From: Kocuria massiliensis
Lineage (GTDB): Bacteria; Actinomycetota; Actinomycetes; Actinomycetales; Micrococcaceae
Reading direction: 5' to 3'
NCBI RefSeq assembly: GCF_900169715.1
Contig: NZ_LT835161.1
Coordinates: 983,590 to 1,047,589 of the forward strand
Length of the DNA stretch: 64,000 nucleotides
Shown here: positions 1 through 8,392 of the stretch, piece after piece
Position numbering within the stretch: position 1 is the first letter of the stretch
Layout: the number at the start of each line of letters is the position of its first letter
Notes under the pieces: generated by a model
Seen by the model: the letters and a program-made list of their open reading frames with translations, nothing else
What the model was told of the DNA's origin: nothing
The model's database searches: none
Position numbers and translations under genes: made by a program

Positions 1-1184
1 TCCCGCTCTTGGATCGCGACGACATCATCATCGACGGCGGTAACTCGTACTTTAAGGACACCATCCGTCGCGAGAAGGAATGCGCCGAGCACGGGCTGCA
101 TTTCGTGGGTGTGGGCGTTTCCGGTGGCGAGGAAGGTGCCTTGAACGGACCGTCCATCATGCCTGGTGGGTCGAAGCAGTCGTATCAGTCGCTTGGGCCC
201 ATGCTGGAGAAGATTTCTGCAAAGGCCGACGACGGCGCGCCCTGCTGTGCGTGGATCGACACGGACGGTGCCGGTCACTTCGTGAAGATGGTGCACAACG
301 GCATCGAGTACGCCGATATGCAGGTCATCGGTGAAGCCTACAACCTGCTCCGTTCGGTCGCAGGCCTCGAGCCGCAGGAACAAGCCGAAGTCTTCAAGCG
401 GTGGAACACCACCGATTTGAATTCGTACCTGATCGAGATCACCTCCGAGGTGCTATCGCAGGTGGACCAGAAGACCGGCAAACCGCTGGTGGACGTCGTT
501 GTGGATCAGGCAGGGCAGAAGGGGACCGGGCGGTGGACCGTTCAGTCGGCCCTGGACCTGGGTTCCCCCGTGTCAGGCATCGCGGAATCGGTTTTCGCGC
601 GTGCCCTCTCCTCGTCGAACCCCGAGGCCCGTGAGCAGGCCCAAGAAAAGTTGCCGGCCGGCCTCATTGCCTCCACCGGTGTCGCGAAGGGCGACGAAGA
701 ATTCGTTGAAGACGTTCGGAAGGCGCTGTATGCCTCGAAGCTCGTCTCCTACGCTCAAGGTCTCGACATGTTGGCCTCGGCCGGCGCGGAATTCGGCTGG
801 GACCTGAAGCTCGACACGATCGCTTCGCTCTGGCGTAATGGCTGCATCATTCGCGCGGAATTGCTCGGAGAAATCATGGAGGCCTACAAGGGCGATAACG
901 CGCCCGTCAATATGTTGCTGGCCCCTGGTTTCCTCGAGACGCTCGAGGACCTCCTTCCGTCGTGGCGCCGTGTGGTCTCCAAGGCGACGGCTTTGGGCGT
1001 TCCTGTTCCGGTCTTTGCTTCTTCGCTGTCCTACTACGACGGCTTGCGCCGCGATCGTCTTCCGGCGGCGCTCATCCAGGGACAGCGGGATTTCTTCGGC
1101 GCGCACACCTACCAGCGTGTCGACGAGCCGGGTTCTTTCCACACGCTGTGGTCTGAGGACCGGTCCGAGATCCAGACGGACTAA
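1..1184 (+). CDS. gnd: 6-phosphogluconate dehydrogenase, 5' end missing
   Basis: Decarboxylating NADP-dependent oxidation of 6-phosphogluconate to ribulose 5-phosphate in the oxidative pentose phosphate pathway, cytosolic. The reading frame is open at the left edge, so the N-terminal Rossmann fold (roughly 90 residues) lies outside the window; the TTG at position 9 is an internal Leu codon, not a start. Visible signatures are IDGGNSYFKDT, the substrate loop GVGVSGGEEGALNGPS, KMVHNGIEYADMQ with the catalytic Lys and His-Asn, and a C-terminal tail with SFHTLW. The length fits a family of about 480 residues. A strong hairpin follows the stop codon, so the gene ends its transcript here. Confidence 0.97.
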   Translation, partial: PLLDRDDIIIDGGNSYFKDTIRREKECAEHGLHFVGVGVSGGEEGALNGPSIMPGGSKQSYQSLGPMLEKISAKADDGAPCCAWIDTDGAGHFVKMVHNGIEYADMQVIGEAYNLLRSVAGLEPQEQAEVFKRWNTTDLNSYLIEITSEVLSQVDQKTGKPLVDVVVDQAGQKGTGRWTVQSALDLGSPVSGIAESVFARALSSSNPEAREQAQEKLPAGLIASTGVAKGDEEFVEDVRKALYASKLVSYAQGLDMLASAGAEFGWDLKLDTIASLWRNGCIIRAELLGEIMEAYKGDNAPVNMLLAPGFLETLEDLLPSWRRVVSKATALGVPVPVFASSLSYYDGLRRDRLPAALIQGQRDFFGAHTYQRVDEPGSFHTLWSEDRSEIQTD

Positions 1185-1213
1185 CCTGTACGTCTGCCAA
1201 CGGCACGTCCAAA

Positions 1214-1257
1214 AAACGCCGGCGCCGTCCCGTATATGCGGGGCGGCGCCGGCGTTT
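1214..1257. terminator. Bidirectional terminator between gnd and cysE
   Basis: A 14-bp GC-rich inverted repeat (arms AAACGCCGGCGCCG and CGGCGCCGGCGTTT) with a loop of about 15 bases lies between the convergent gnd and cysE genes. An A-run on one side and a T-run on the other let it act on both strands. Confidence 0.85.
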
Positions 1258-1271
1258 GGCGTCCCGGAAGG

Positions 1272-1856
1272 CTAGATCCACATGGCGGGATCGATGTACG
1301 TCACCGGATCGACGAGGGGCGCCTTCTTCTCTGGCGTCCTCGGACGGGCCTCAGCGGGGATACCCGTGACGATCGAATCCGCAGGGGCGTCGTGAACCAC
1401 GACGGCGTTGGCGCCCACGGCAGAGTCGTCACCAATGGTGATCGGTCCCAGCACCTTGGCGCCAGCGCCCACGGTGACCCGGTTTCCTAGTGTGGGGTGC
1501 CTCTTGACTCGCTCCAGGGATCGCCCGCCCAAAGTGACGCCGTGATAGAGCATGACGTCGTCGCCTATTTCCGTGGTTTCTCCGATGACAATTCCCATGC
1601 CGTGATCGATGAAGAAGCGGCGGCCGATGGTGGCACCGGGGTGAATCTCAATGCCCGTGAGCCACCGGGTGATTTGCGACAGCGTCCGGGCGAGGGTCTT
1701 GTATCGGTCTTGGTGCCAGAGGCGATGGGTTAACCGGTGGACCCAGATGGCATGGAGGCCGGAATAGTTCAGGAGAATCTCGAGGTCGCCACGCGCCGCG
1801 GGGTCGTGGGTTCGAGCGGTGGACAGATCTTCCCGAAGGCGGCTGAGGAAACTCAC
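1272..1856 (-). CDS. cysE: Serine O-acetyltransferase
   Basis: Transfers acetyl from acetyl-CoA to L-serine, giving O-acetylserine for cysteine synthesis. 194 residues, a usual length for the short form. A short helical N-terminal part ([23 protein letters not shown]) is followed by left-handed beta-helix hexapeptide repeats with [28 protein letters not shown] and [16 protein letters not shown], which hold the active-site histidines. The start is a GTG with only a weak purine-rich stretch upstream. It lies behind cysK on the same strand, 207 bases apart with a hairpin between them, so it may be expressed partly by read-through from cysK. Confidence 0.95.
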   Translation of the reverse strand: MSFLSRLREDLSTARTHDPAARGDLEILLNYSGLHAIWVHRLTHRLWHQDRYKTLARTLSQITRWLTGIEIHPGATIGRRFFIDHGMGIVIGETTEIGDDVMLYHGVTLGGRSLERVKRHPTLGNRVTVGAGAKVLGPITIGDDSAVGANAVVVHDAPADSIVTGIPAEARPRTPEKKAPLVDPVTYIDPAMWI

Positions 1857-2005
1857 GGTCGAAGTCTCTTTCGAAAGGGTGTGCGTGCGTGGGCCGTGGC
1901 ACCGAGACGCGGGGCGAACGGATTTCAGGCTCTGCTGAGGTCCAACCTCGTTATCGGCTTGCCTATTCCCTCACGGGAAAAGTGACGTTGCCAGGCAGAC
2001 ATGAA

Positions 2006-2044
2006 GCACGGTGCCCACGCGAACGATTCGCGAAGGCACCGTGC
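2006..2044 (-). terminator. Hairpin between cysK and cysE
   Basis: Arms GCACGGTGCC and GGCACCGTGC, with an inner GCGAA/TTCGC pairing, form a long hairpin just downstream of the cysK stop on the minus strand. The T-tract is weak (TTCATGTC), so it may be a partial terminator or an mRNA 3'-end stabiliser inside a cysK-cysE unit. Confidence 0.6.
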
Positions 2045-2063
2045 GTTGTCAGGAGTTCTAGGG

Positions 2064-2999
2064 CTAGCCCCGGATATCCTCGTACAGGAGGGTGGAGATG
2101 TACCGCTCGGCAAAGTCGCACACCACGGTCACGATCAATTTGCCCTCATTCTCGGACTTCTTGGCTTCCTCCAGTGCGGCCCACACATTCGCGCCGGAAG
2201 AGATGCCGCCCAAGATTCCCTCCTGGGCACCGAGTTCACGAGCTACTCGGACGGCGTCGTCAATCTTCACGTCGGTCACGGAGTCGTAAATATTCTGATC
2301 CAAGGTTTCGGGAATGAAGTTGGCGCCCAGGCCCTGGATCTTGTGGGGGCCGGCCTTACCTTCAGTCAGCAACGGAGAGTCGGAAGGTTCGACGGCGATG
2401 ACCTTGAGGTTTGGGTTCTGTTCCTTCAGGTACTTACCCGCGCCGGAAATGGTTCCACCGGTACCGATGCCAGCGACCAGCATGTCGACTGCGCCGTCGG
2501 TGTCATTCCAGATCTCCGGGCCCGTGGTGTCGTAGTGCACCTGCGGGTTGGCCTCGTTCTCGAACTGACGTGCCAAGACGGCATTGTCAGAGTTTTCAAC
2601 AATCTCGGCCGCCTTGTCGACGGCGCCCCGCATACCTTCGGCACCGGGGGTCAGCACGATTTCGGCACCGTAAGCCCGGAGCATGACTCGGCGCTCGGTC
2701 GACATCGTCTCGGGCATGGTCAGAATGACCTTGTAACCGCGAGCGGCGCCCACCATGGCGAGCGCGATGCCGGTATTGCCGGAGGTTCCCTCGACGATCG
2801 TTCCGCCGGGGCGCAGCTGTCCGGATGCCTCGGCGGCGTCGACGATGGCTTTTCCGATGCGGTCCTTGACCGAGTTCGCCGGGTTGTAGAACTCCAGCTT
2901 GACGGCGACGTTGCCCGGAAGATCCTTGTCCAGTCGGTTGAGACGGACGAGCGGGGTCGAACCGATGGCCTCGGTAACGTTGTCCAATATCTTTGTCAT
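2064..2999 (-). CDS. cysK: Cysteine synthase A (O-acetylserine sulfhydrylase)
   Basis: PLP enzyme that joins sulfide to O-acetylserine to make cysteine. The start at 2999 (MTKILDNVTEAIGSTPLVRL) is preferred to longer in-frame extensions because it matches the family N-terminus and has AAAGGCGAC just upstream; this gives 311 residues, the usual size. The PLP lysine is Lys45 in NSVKDRIGK; the phosphate loop TSGNTGIAL and the C-terminal GISSGAN are present. It lies between msrA upstream and cysE downstream on the same strand. A perfect 13-bp palindrome lies about 50 bases upstream of the start, so it probably has its own regulated promoter. Its sulfide source is the reduction cluster at 39-46 kb. 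Confidence 0.96.
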   Translation of the reverse strand: MTKILDNVTEAIGSTPLVRLNRLDKDLPGNVAVKLEFYNPANSVKDRIGKAIVDAAEASGQLRPGGTIVEGTSGNTGIALAMVGAARGYKVILTMPETMSTERRVMLRAYGAEIVLTPGAEGMRGAVDKAAEIVENSDNAVLARQFENEANPQVHYDTTGPEIWNDTDGAVDMLVAGIGTGGTISGAGKYLKEQNPNLKVIAVEPSDSPLLTEGKAGPHKIQGLGANFIPETLDQNIYDSVTDVKIDDAVRVARELGAQEGILGGISSGANVWAALEEAKKSENEGKLIVTVVCDFAERYISTLLYEDIRG

Positions 3000-3047
3000 A
3001 GTGTCGCCTTTCGTCATGAAGTGTCTCTGCTGATGAGGGCTTCTACC

Positions 3048-3060
3048 GACTACGGTAGTC
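3048..3060. promoter_or_regulatory. Perfect 13-bp palindrome upstream of cysK, candidate operator
   Basis: GACTACGGTAGTC reads as 6+1+6 with perfect dyad symmetry. It lies in the 71-base gap between the msrA stop and the cysK start, where the cysK promoter must be unless cysK depends on msrA transcription. A sulfur or cysteine-responsive repressor site is an inference; I do not recognise the motif as a named family consensus. Confidence 0.4.
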
Positions 3061-3070
3061 TGCCGCGCGG

Positions 3071-3601
3071 TTAGGCTTGGGGCTCGAGCCACATCTTGTA
3101 ATATTCGCGGGCCTTGCGGAGCTTGGGGTCGATGATCGCTTGGCAGTAGCCGTTATACGGGTTCTCACGCTCGAAGTCTTGGTGGACTTCCTCGGCTCGA
3201 TAAAAAGTCGAGAGGGGCTCCAGTGTCGTGACGATGGGCTCGTCGAAGAGGCGCTGGGCTCGCGCGATCTGCTTTTCGAAGAAGGCCTTCTCTGCGTCGT
3301 CGCGGTAGAACAACGCTGATCGGTATTGGGTGCCGACGTCGAATCCCTGCCGGTTGAGGCTCGTGGGGTCGTGTGTCGTGAAAAACATGTCCATGATGAC
3401 GTCTTCGGGCACCACGTTTTCATCGAAGCGCACCCGCACTGCCTCCGCGTGGCCAGTCTGCCCGGTACACACATCGGAATAGGTGGGGTTTAAGGTCTCA
3501 CCACCCGTATATCCGCAGATGGAGGATTCCACTCCTCGGGTTCGCTGGTAAATCGCGTCGAGACACCAAAAGCATCCTGCGGCTACAGTAAATTCCTTCA
3601 T
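3071..3601 (-). CDS. msrA: Peptide-methionine (S)-S-oxide reductase
   Basis: Repairs oxidised methionine in proteins, with thioredoxin or a mycothiol-linked system as reductant. The motif AAGCFWCLDA near the N-terminus holds the catalytic Cys10, and GYTGGETLNPTYSDVCTGQTGHAE is the rest of the family signature. The start at 3601 (MKEFTVAAGCFWC) gives 176 residues, typical for the family; GGAG lies only two bases before that ATG, so an upstream ATG at 3637 is possible. Its position ahead of cysK and cysE groups sulfur amino-acid functions, but separate promoters are likely. Confidence 0.95.
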   Translation of the reverse strand: MKEFTVAAGCFWCLDAIYQRTRGVESSICGYTGGETLNPTYSDVCTGQTGHAEAVRVRFDENVVPEDVIMDMFFTTHDPTSLNRQGFDVGTQYRSALFYRDDAEKAFFEKQIARAQRLFDEPIVTTLEPLSTFYRAEEVHQDFERENPYNGYCQAIIDPKLRKAREYYKMWLEPQA

Positions 3602-3696
3602 TGCTCCATTGTCTGACCGGCGGAAGCACTCCGTCATCACGGTTTCGCTGTTGGGGGAGCCATGACGCGGAAGCTTCGGTTCCATAGACTGATCTC

Positions 3697-4584
3697 ATGA
3701 CTACACCGAGCCTGCACGACGTCGTCCAAGCTGCCCACGATCTATGGCCCGTGAGCCTAGCGGAAGATTGGGATGCGAGCGGTCTTGTCAGTGGTTATCC
3801 GGAGGCGCCGGTCGAACGTATTCTGTTCGCCGTCGATGCCGTTCAGGGAACTGCACGCGAGGCGGTCGAGGCGGGGTGTCAGCTCCTGATTACACATCAC
3901 CCGCTCTTGATGCGCGGTGCGTCTTTCCTCCCTGCGTCGAGTGACAAAGGCCGTGTGGTGCACACGCTGATTGAAGGGGGTTGTGGCCTCCTCGCATCGC
4001 ATACCAACGCCGACAGTATGCGCAACGGTGTTTCCGACGCGCTCATTGAGGCGTGTGGGGTCACCGAAGCTCGACCGTTGGGCGATCCGGAGGGGGAGAC
4101 CGGCATCGGACGTGTGGGAGATTTGCCTCAGGAGGTCTCTCTCCACGAATTGGCCATGCGGTTAGCCTCTGTGCTTCAGCCGACGGCCGGTGGGTTGCGT
4201 ATCGCGGGGCCCAAGGATGGTCGTGTACGCCGCGTCGCCGTCTGCGGAGGCGCGGGCGATTCCCTCTTTGACGTGGTGAGAGCCGAATCTGCCGATGTAT
4301 ATGTGACGGCGGATCTACGCCACCACCCGGCTTCCGAAGCTCGCGAACGTGCACTGCTCCAAGGTGGAACGCCGTACCTGGTGGATTGCTCACATTTCGC
4401 CAGCGAGGAACTTTGGCTCGCCAGGGGAGCGAAAATGCTGGAGGCGCATCTTTCGGATCAGGGTTTTGAGGTCGAGATTCTGCTGAGCAGCCTCAATACC
4501 GACCCGTGGGATTTTTCCATCACGCCGAATGAGGTTCCGGTCTCGGCATCGACCGATCCGGAGGGCTCCGGCTACGCCCGGTAG
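3697..4584 (+). CDS. Nif3-like dinuclear metal centre hexameric protein
   Basis: 295-residue member of the NIF3/YbgI family. These proteins form toroidal hexamers with two metal ions per subunit; their reaction is not established, although GTP cyclohydrolase type 1-like labels are used. The metal-binding signature ITHHPLLM (about residue 65) and SHTNADSMRNGVSDAL (about residue 100) are clear, and a C-terminal YLVDCSHFASEE contributes further ligands. It is divergent from msrA with under 100 bases between the starts, and it converges on the RNase P RNA. In many actinobacteria this gene lies close to rnpB and a zinc-ribbon protein gene; no zinc-ribbon gene is seen here. Confidence 0.9.
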   Translation: MTTPSLHDVVQAAHDLWPVSLAEDWDASGLVSGYPEAPVERILFAVDAVQGTAREAVEAGCQLLITHHPLLMRGASFLPASSDKGRVVHTLIEGGCGLLASHTNADSMRNGVSDALIEACGVTEARPLGDPEGETGIGRVGDLPQEVSLHELAMRLASVLQPTAGGLRIAGPKDGRVRRVAVCGGAGDSLFDVVRAESADVYVTADLRHHPASEARERALLQGGTPYLVDCSHFASEELWLARGAKMLEAHLSDQGFEVEILLSSLNTDPWDFSITPNEVPVSASTDPEGSGYAR

Positions 4585-4628
4585 CGGCGCATGACCCGTG
4601 GAGTTCGGGTTCCTTGATCGTTTGGAAT

Positions 4629-4998
4629 GGACGGGCCGGAGCGTAAGCCGGGTCTTGTGCCTGCGCCAGGTTACCCAGGCGAGGTGACAGTCATCCATCT
4701 AGCCCGCCGATTGCTCGGCGGATCAAGCGGTCTACCCGAATGCTGGGGCGAGCAGCCCTCGTGGCGCATTCTGTCTGACCTTGCTCCGAATGGGGTTTAC
4801 CGAGCTTCCCGCGTCGCCGCGGGAACTGGTGGTCTCTTACACCACCGTTTCACCCTTACCCGTTTAAGCGGGCGGTTTCATTTCTGTGGCACTGGCCTGC
4901 GGGTTACCCCGAGTGGACGTTATCCACCATTCTGCTCTGCGGAGCCCGGACTTTCCTCGAGGCGTGAAACGCCGCGCGACCGTCTGTCCGACCCGTCC
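4629..4998 (-). ncRNA. rnpB: RNase P RNA, bacterial type A
   Basis: On the minus strand the sequence contains the universally conserved GAGGAAAGTCCGGGCTCC near the 5' end, then AGGGTGAAACGGTGG, a run of GC hairpins, and near the 3' end AAGACCCGGCTTACG. The ends pair as helix P1 (GGACGGGTCGG with CCGGCCCGTCC, one G-U pair), which sets the boundaries to within a few bases. RNase P RNA is the catalytic part of the enzyme that matures tRNA 5' ends. Reading frames that cross this region on the plus strand are not genes. Confidence 0.95.
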
Positions 4999-5023
4999 GG
5001 GGGACAACTCTACACTGGGAAGA

Positions 5024-5782
5024 ATGCTGATCTTGCTTCCTCCCTCCGAATCGAAAATCGCACCACAGAGTGGCCCGCAGCTCGACATCGCCGGGCTGAG
5101 CTTTCCCGAACTCCGTGACGACCGTCGGGAGATGGTGCGTCGACTGGTTGAGGTAAGCGCCCGGGACGATGCCGCCGAGCTACTCAAGACCGGTCCGAGC
5201 CTCTCCGAGGAAGTCAAGAGGAACATTCGACTCGAAGAAGCACCCACGGCGCCAGCGATGAGTATCTACAACGGCGTGCTCTATGACGCGCTCGGGTATC
5301 ACACGCTCGATCGCGATGCGCGAAGCAGAGCGGATGGTTCGCTCCTCGTGATGTCCGCGCTCTGGGGTGCCGTGACACCTGGTGACCTCATTCCCGCGTA
5401 CCGGCTTTCTATGGGAGCCAAGGTGGTCGACGGTCAACCGTTAGCGTCGTGGTGGAAACCGCGACTGAAACCCGTCTTGGACCGTGCCGCAGAGGGCCGC
5501 ATCATCGTAGATTGCCGATCGTCGGGGTATGCGGCGGCATGGAAGTCGCCGTCGGACCGAACGGTGTCGATTCGAGTGGTTCGGGAGCGCCACGGTCAGC
5601 GGAGCGTCGTTTCTCACATGGCCAAGCATTATCGAGGGCAGGCGGCTCGCATTCTGTTGGAATCAGAATGTGCCTCACAGTCAATAGACGACGTCGCCGA
5701 GAACCTTGCACCTCATATGGAGGTTGAACTGTCTACTCAGGGGCGCCAAGGGTCCCAGATCACCCTGATTCTCCGGGAATGA
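5024..5782 (+). CDS. yaaA: YaaA family peroxide-stress protein (DUF328)
   Basis: 252 residues from MLILLPPSESK, the standard N-terminus of the family; the frame is open further upstream but that part overlaps rnpB and is discarded. Other family marks are YNGVLYDALGY, SALWGAVTPGDLIPAYRLSMG, VDCRSSGYAAAW and a basic segment around SHMAKHYRGQAAR. In Escherichia coli YaaA lowers intracellular iron during peroxide stress and binds DNA; the same role here is inference. Its start lies about 25 bases beyond the 5' end of the divergently transcribed rnpB, so the two promoters must overlap. Confidence 0.9.
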   Translation: MLILLPPSESKIAPQSGPQLDIAGLSFPELRDDRREMVRRLVEVSARDDAAELLKTGPSLSEEVKRNIRLEEAPTAPAMSIYNGVLYDALGYHTLDRDARSRADGSLLVMSALWGAVTPGDLIPAYRLSMGAKVVDGQPLASWWKPRLKPVLDRAAEGRIIVDCRSSGYAAAWKSPSDRTVSIRVVRERHGQRSVVSHMAKHYRGQAARILLESECASQSIDDVAENLAPHMEVELSTQGRQGSQITLILRE

Positions 5783-5812
5783 AGGCCATGTCGCGGAACC
5801 TCAAGTAAAGGT

Positions 5813-6394
5813 TTACTCTTCGTCGTGGCCGAAGGGGTCTTCGTCAACCCCAGGCATCCAGGTCAGCCCGGGTACACCCCAACCTTCGGCCTTGATGGTT
5901 TTACGGGCCTTGCGTCCCCACCGGTCGTTGAGGCGGTCAACATAGAGCTTGCCGTCGAGGTGGTCGGTTTCGTGTTGCATGACGCGCGCGAACCACCCCG
6001 TTGCGTCGAATTCGACCATCTGACCGTATTCATCCTGGGCCTTCATGTGGACCCACTCGGCTCGTTTGAGCGGGAAAGCCAGGCCTGGAACCGAGAGGCA
6101 GCCTTCAGACTCGTCATGCTTATCGGGGGCGACTTCAGGAATCTTGCCGAGAGTGAGCTGAGGGTTGATGAGGACGCCGCGGTTGGGTGCGTCGTCGTCG
6201 TTGTCATAGGTATAGGTGAAGAGTCTGAGGGGCACGCCAACCTGGGTTGCTGCGAGTCCGACCCCGTGTGCGCGGTCCATGGTTTCGTACATGTCCTTGA
6301 CCAGGTCACGGAGCTCATCGTCAAAGACGGTGACGTGACGGGTGGGTTGATGAAGTACGGGTTCACCGGTGATCACGATGGGTCGAATGGTCAT
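5813..6394 (-). CDS. def: Peptide deformylase
   Basis: Removes the N-terminal formyl group from nascent proteins; Fe2+ metalloenzyme. All three family motifs are present: GVGLAATQVG at residues 44-53, EGCLSVPG at 97-104 (metal ligand Cys99) and HETDHLDG at 141-148 (two metal-ligand His and the catalytic Glu). The start at 6394 (MTIRPIVITGEPVLH) has GGAG eight bases upstream; an ATG 24 bases further up lacks such support. 193 residues, normal length. The C-terminal tail rich in Trp, Asp and Glu is typical of actinobacterial forms. Convergent with yaaA, divergent from the biotin operon. Confidence 0.97.
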   Translation of the reverse strand: MTIRPIVITGEPVLHQPTRHVTVFDDELRDLVKDMYETMDRAHGVGLAATQVGVPLRLFTYTYDNDDDAPNRGVLINPQLTLGKIPEVAPDKHDESEGCLSVPGLAFPLKRAEWVHMKAQDEYGQMVEFDATGWFARVMQHETDHLDGKLYVDRLNDRWGRKARKTIKAEGWGVPGLTWMPGVDEDPFGHDEE

Positions 6395-6527
6395 GGAAGC
6401 TCCAAGATGGTCGGACAATGGGCGTCACCTCACCGTATCCAATTTTTCCGGTGCCTACTCGCGGGGAGGGGTGTCGGTGGAGGATGCATGACGTCGATGA
6501 GACGGGGACACGAATTCTCAGGTATTC

Positions 6528-6540
6528 TGAACACCGTTCA
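6528..6540. promoter_or_regulatory. BioQ-like operator at the biotin operon promoter
   Basis: TGAACACCGTTCA is a perfect palindrome of form TGAAC-N3-GTTCA, close to the TGAAC-N3-GTTAC consensus I recall for the TetR-type biotin repressor BioQ of corynebacteria. The hexamer TATTCT at 6523-6528, a plausible -10 element, touches it, and the bioY start follows about 80 bases downstream. No bioQ gene is in the window. Confidence 0.65.
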
Positions 6541-6617
6541 AAACTCAGTGACCGGTCCATACCGCTGACTTCCAGCGAGGTAAAAAACGACCGGTGCGCA
6601 CCGAAGTGGAGTCCACC

Positions 6618-7214
6618 ATGAATAGTTTGTCCAGTAGCCAACGACCGGCGGCTCAACCCGTCTCACGGTCCAGTACCGGCCGTTCGATCGCGTACATCGC
6701 GGTATTTGCCGCATTGGTAGCGGTGTTGGGGCTCCCCGGCAATATTCCGCTGCCCGGCCTCGTGCCGATTACGGCGCAGACGCTCGGCGTCATGCTGGCC
6801 GGCGCGATTCTTGGTCCGTGGCGCGGGGCGGCATCCATGGCCCTTTTTCTGATTTTGGTGGCCATCGGGCTTCCGTTGCTCTCTGGCGGCCGAGGTGGCT
6901 TGGGCGCCTTTGTGGGGCCGAGTGCGGGATATCTCGTGTCCTGGATATTGGGTGCCGCGGTGATCGGATGGGTCATGCGCTCGGGTGATGGTCGGCCTAC
7001 CTGGACCAAGTGCATCGTCGGTTGTTTGCTCGGCGGGATTCTCGCCATTTACGCGGTCGGCATTCCGGTGCAGTCGTTCGTCACGGGAATGTCGATGAGT
7101 CAAGCGGCTTTGTCGTCCTTGGCGTTTATCCCGGGTGACCTCATCAAGTTGGTGATTGCTTGCCTGGTCACGATGTCCCTGTGGAAAGCGTATCCGAGGG
7201 CATTCCAGCGGTGA
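6618..7214 (+). CDS. bioY: BioY, substrate-binding (S) component of an ECF biotin transporter
   Basis: 198-residue integral membrane protein with about six hydrophobic segments that captures biotin at the membrane. The family signature GGRGGLGAFVGPSAGYL is present at about residues 96-112. The ATG at 6618 is chosen over a GTG at 6594 because GGAG lies six bases before it. First gene of a tightly coupled operon: its stop overlaps the next start, and bioM and bioN (ATPase and transmembrane partner) end the same operon. It lies about 80 bases behind a BioQ-like operator, so biotin-responsive repression is likely. Confidence 0.95.
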   Translation: MNSLSSSQRPAAQPVSRSSTGRSIAYIAVFAALVAVLGLPGNIPLPGLVPITAQTLGVMLAGAILGPWRGAASMALFLILVAIGLPLLSGGRGGLGAFVGPSAGYLVSWILGAAVIGWVMRSGDGRPTWTKCIVGCLLGGILAIYAVGIPVQSFVTGMSMSQAALSSLAFIPGDLIKLVIACLVTMSLWKAYPRAFQR

Positions 7215-8392
7215 CGTCCTCGGGATCTGCCCGATTGATGCCGCTTCGTGGACCCGACCACGAAGCGGTATTGAGACGTGCGCTTGAGATGCGACGGGCC
7301 GGGAACGTACCGCTCATCGGAGACGAACGATGGTCGGACGCTCGGTGGACGACGATGCTGCGGTCTCTCGACCGACGTGCGATCCATCCCGAAGCAGAGT
7401 GGGCGGTTTTCACCTCCGGTAGCACGGGACATCCGCGGGTTATTCTGCGAACACAGCGCTCCTGGGATGTGGCATACCCTGGATTGAATCGGATCGCCGG
7501 AATCACGAATCATGATCGGATGCTCATCGCAGCGCACCCGGTCTCGTCGATGGCCACATTTGCGGCTTCACATTCCGAACACACCGGCTTCGACTTCACG
7601 GTTCCACAGCGCGCCCGAGTGAGCGCAGAGGATCTGAGGGACGTGACCGTGCTTCACGGGACCCCCTGGCATGTGAGGGACGTTCTCGACCTCCTCGATG
7701 CCGGGTGCTCCACCCCGCTTCGAAAGGCTCTCGTGGGTGGTGACCGTGTGGAACCAGGACTACGCCGTCGGGCTGAACGACATGGCATTACGGTTCACAG
7801 TTATATCGGCGCTTCAGAACTCAGTTTGATTGCCGTGGACAGCGGCGATGGAGCCGAAATATTCGACGGCGTCGAGGTCGATATTCGAGATTCTGTCTTG
7901 TGGGTCCGCACAGAGCAGCTCGCTCTGGGGTGTCTTGGGGGCTCCGGAAGTCTGCGGCGCGACGGCGAGTGGGCCAGCGTCGGTGACCGGGCCAGTCTGC
8001 ACCATGACCGGCTCACACTGCATGGGCGCGACGACGACGCGATCCTCACCGCAGGCGCTACGGTCATTCCGTCGGATGTTGAGTCAGTACTCCAGACATT
8101 GCCCGGAGTGAGAGCATCCGTCGTCGTCGGCATACCCCATGCGCGCGTTGGGCAGATTGTTGCGGCGGCCGTCGAATCGAGCCTCGCTGAGCCGAACCTT
8201 CGGGAGATCACAGCTCGTGCCTACCGTGAGCTGTCGGTCGCCGAGCGACCGCGTCGTTGGAAAATGGTGAAGGAGCTGCCACGCACGTCGGTGGGTAAGG
8301 TTCGGCGCATCACGGCGGAAGAATTCGAAGCGCTACCAGAGGTGAGGCCCATGGACGGTGGTTCTGGTTCAGTCGAGGGAGGCCGAACATGA
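7211..8392 (+). CDS. Acyl-CoA ligase of the ANL superfamily, YhfT-like, in the biotin operon
   Basis: 393-residue adenylate-forming enzyme. The AMP-binding P-loop AVFTSGSTGHPRVI is at about residues 66-79, the A8 hinge region near LTLHGRDDDAILTAGATVIPSDVE and the C-terminal catalytic lysine motif LPRTSVGKVRR are intact. Start GTG at 7211 overlaps the bioY stop by four bases, with GAGGG nine bases upstream. Members this short resemble MenE and medium or long-chain acyl-CoA ligases. Its place between bioY and a thiolase gene copies the Bacillus subtilis yhfU-yhfT-yhfS order, so the substrate may be a fatty acid or pimelate-type acid feeding biotin synthesis or salvage; that role is inference. 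Confidence 0.85.
   Translation: MTSSGSARLMPLRGPDHEAVLRRALEMRRAGNVPLIGDERWSDARWTTMLRSLDRRAIHPEAEWAVFTSGSTGHPRVILRTQRSWDVAYPGLNRIAGITNHDRMLIAAHPVSSMATFAASHSEHTGFDFTVPQRARVSAEDLRDVTVLHGTPWHVRDVLDLLDAGCSTPLRKALVGGDRVEPGLRRRAERHGITVHSYIGASELSLIAVDSGDGAEIFDGVEVDIRDSVLWVRTEQLALGCLGGSGSLRRDGEWASVGDRASLHHDRLTLHGRDDDAILTAGATVIPSDVESVLQTLPGVRASVVVGIPHARVGQIVAAAVESSLAEPNLREITARAYRELSVAERPRRWKMVKELPRTSVGKVRRITAEEFEALPEVRPMDGGSGSVEGGRT

Noticed and set aside
2001-3074. 357-codon plus-strand frame antisense to cysK
   Set aside because: Long mirror frames are common in GC-rich genes; its composition follows cysK codon structure and no ribosome site or family motif is present.
4627-5118. Plus-strand frame across the RNase P RNA region
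   Set aside because: The conserved RNase P RNA elements on the minus strand explain the sequence fully.
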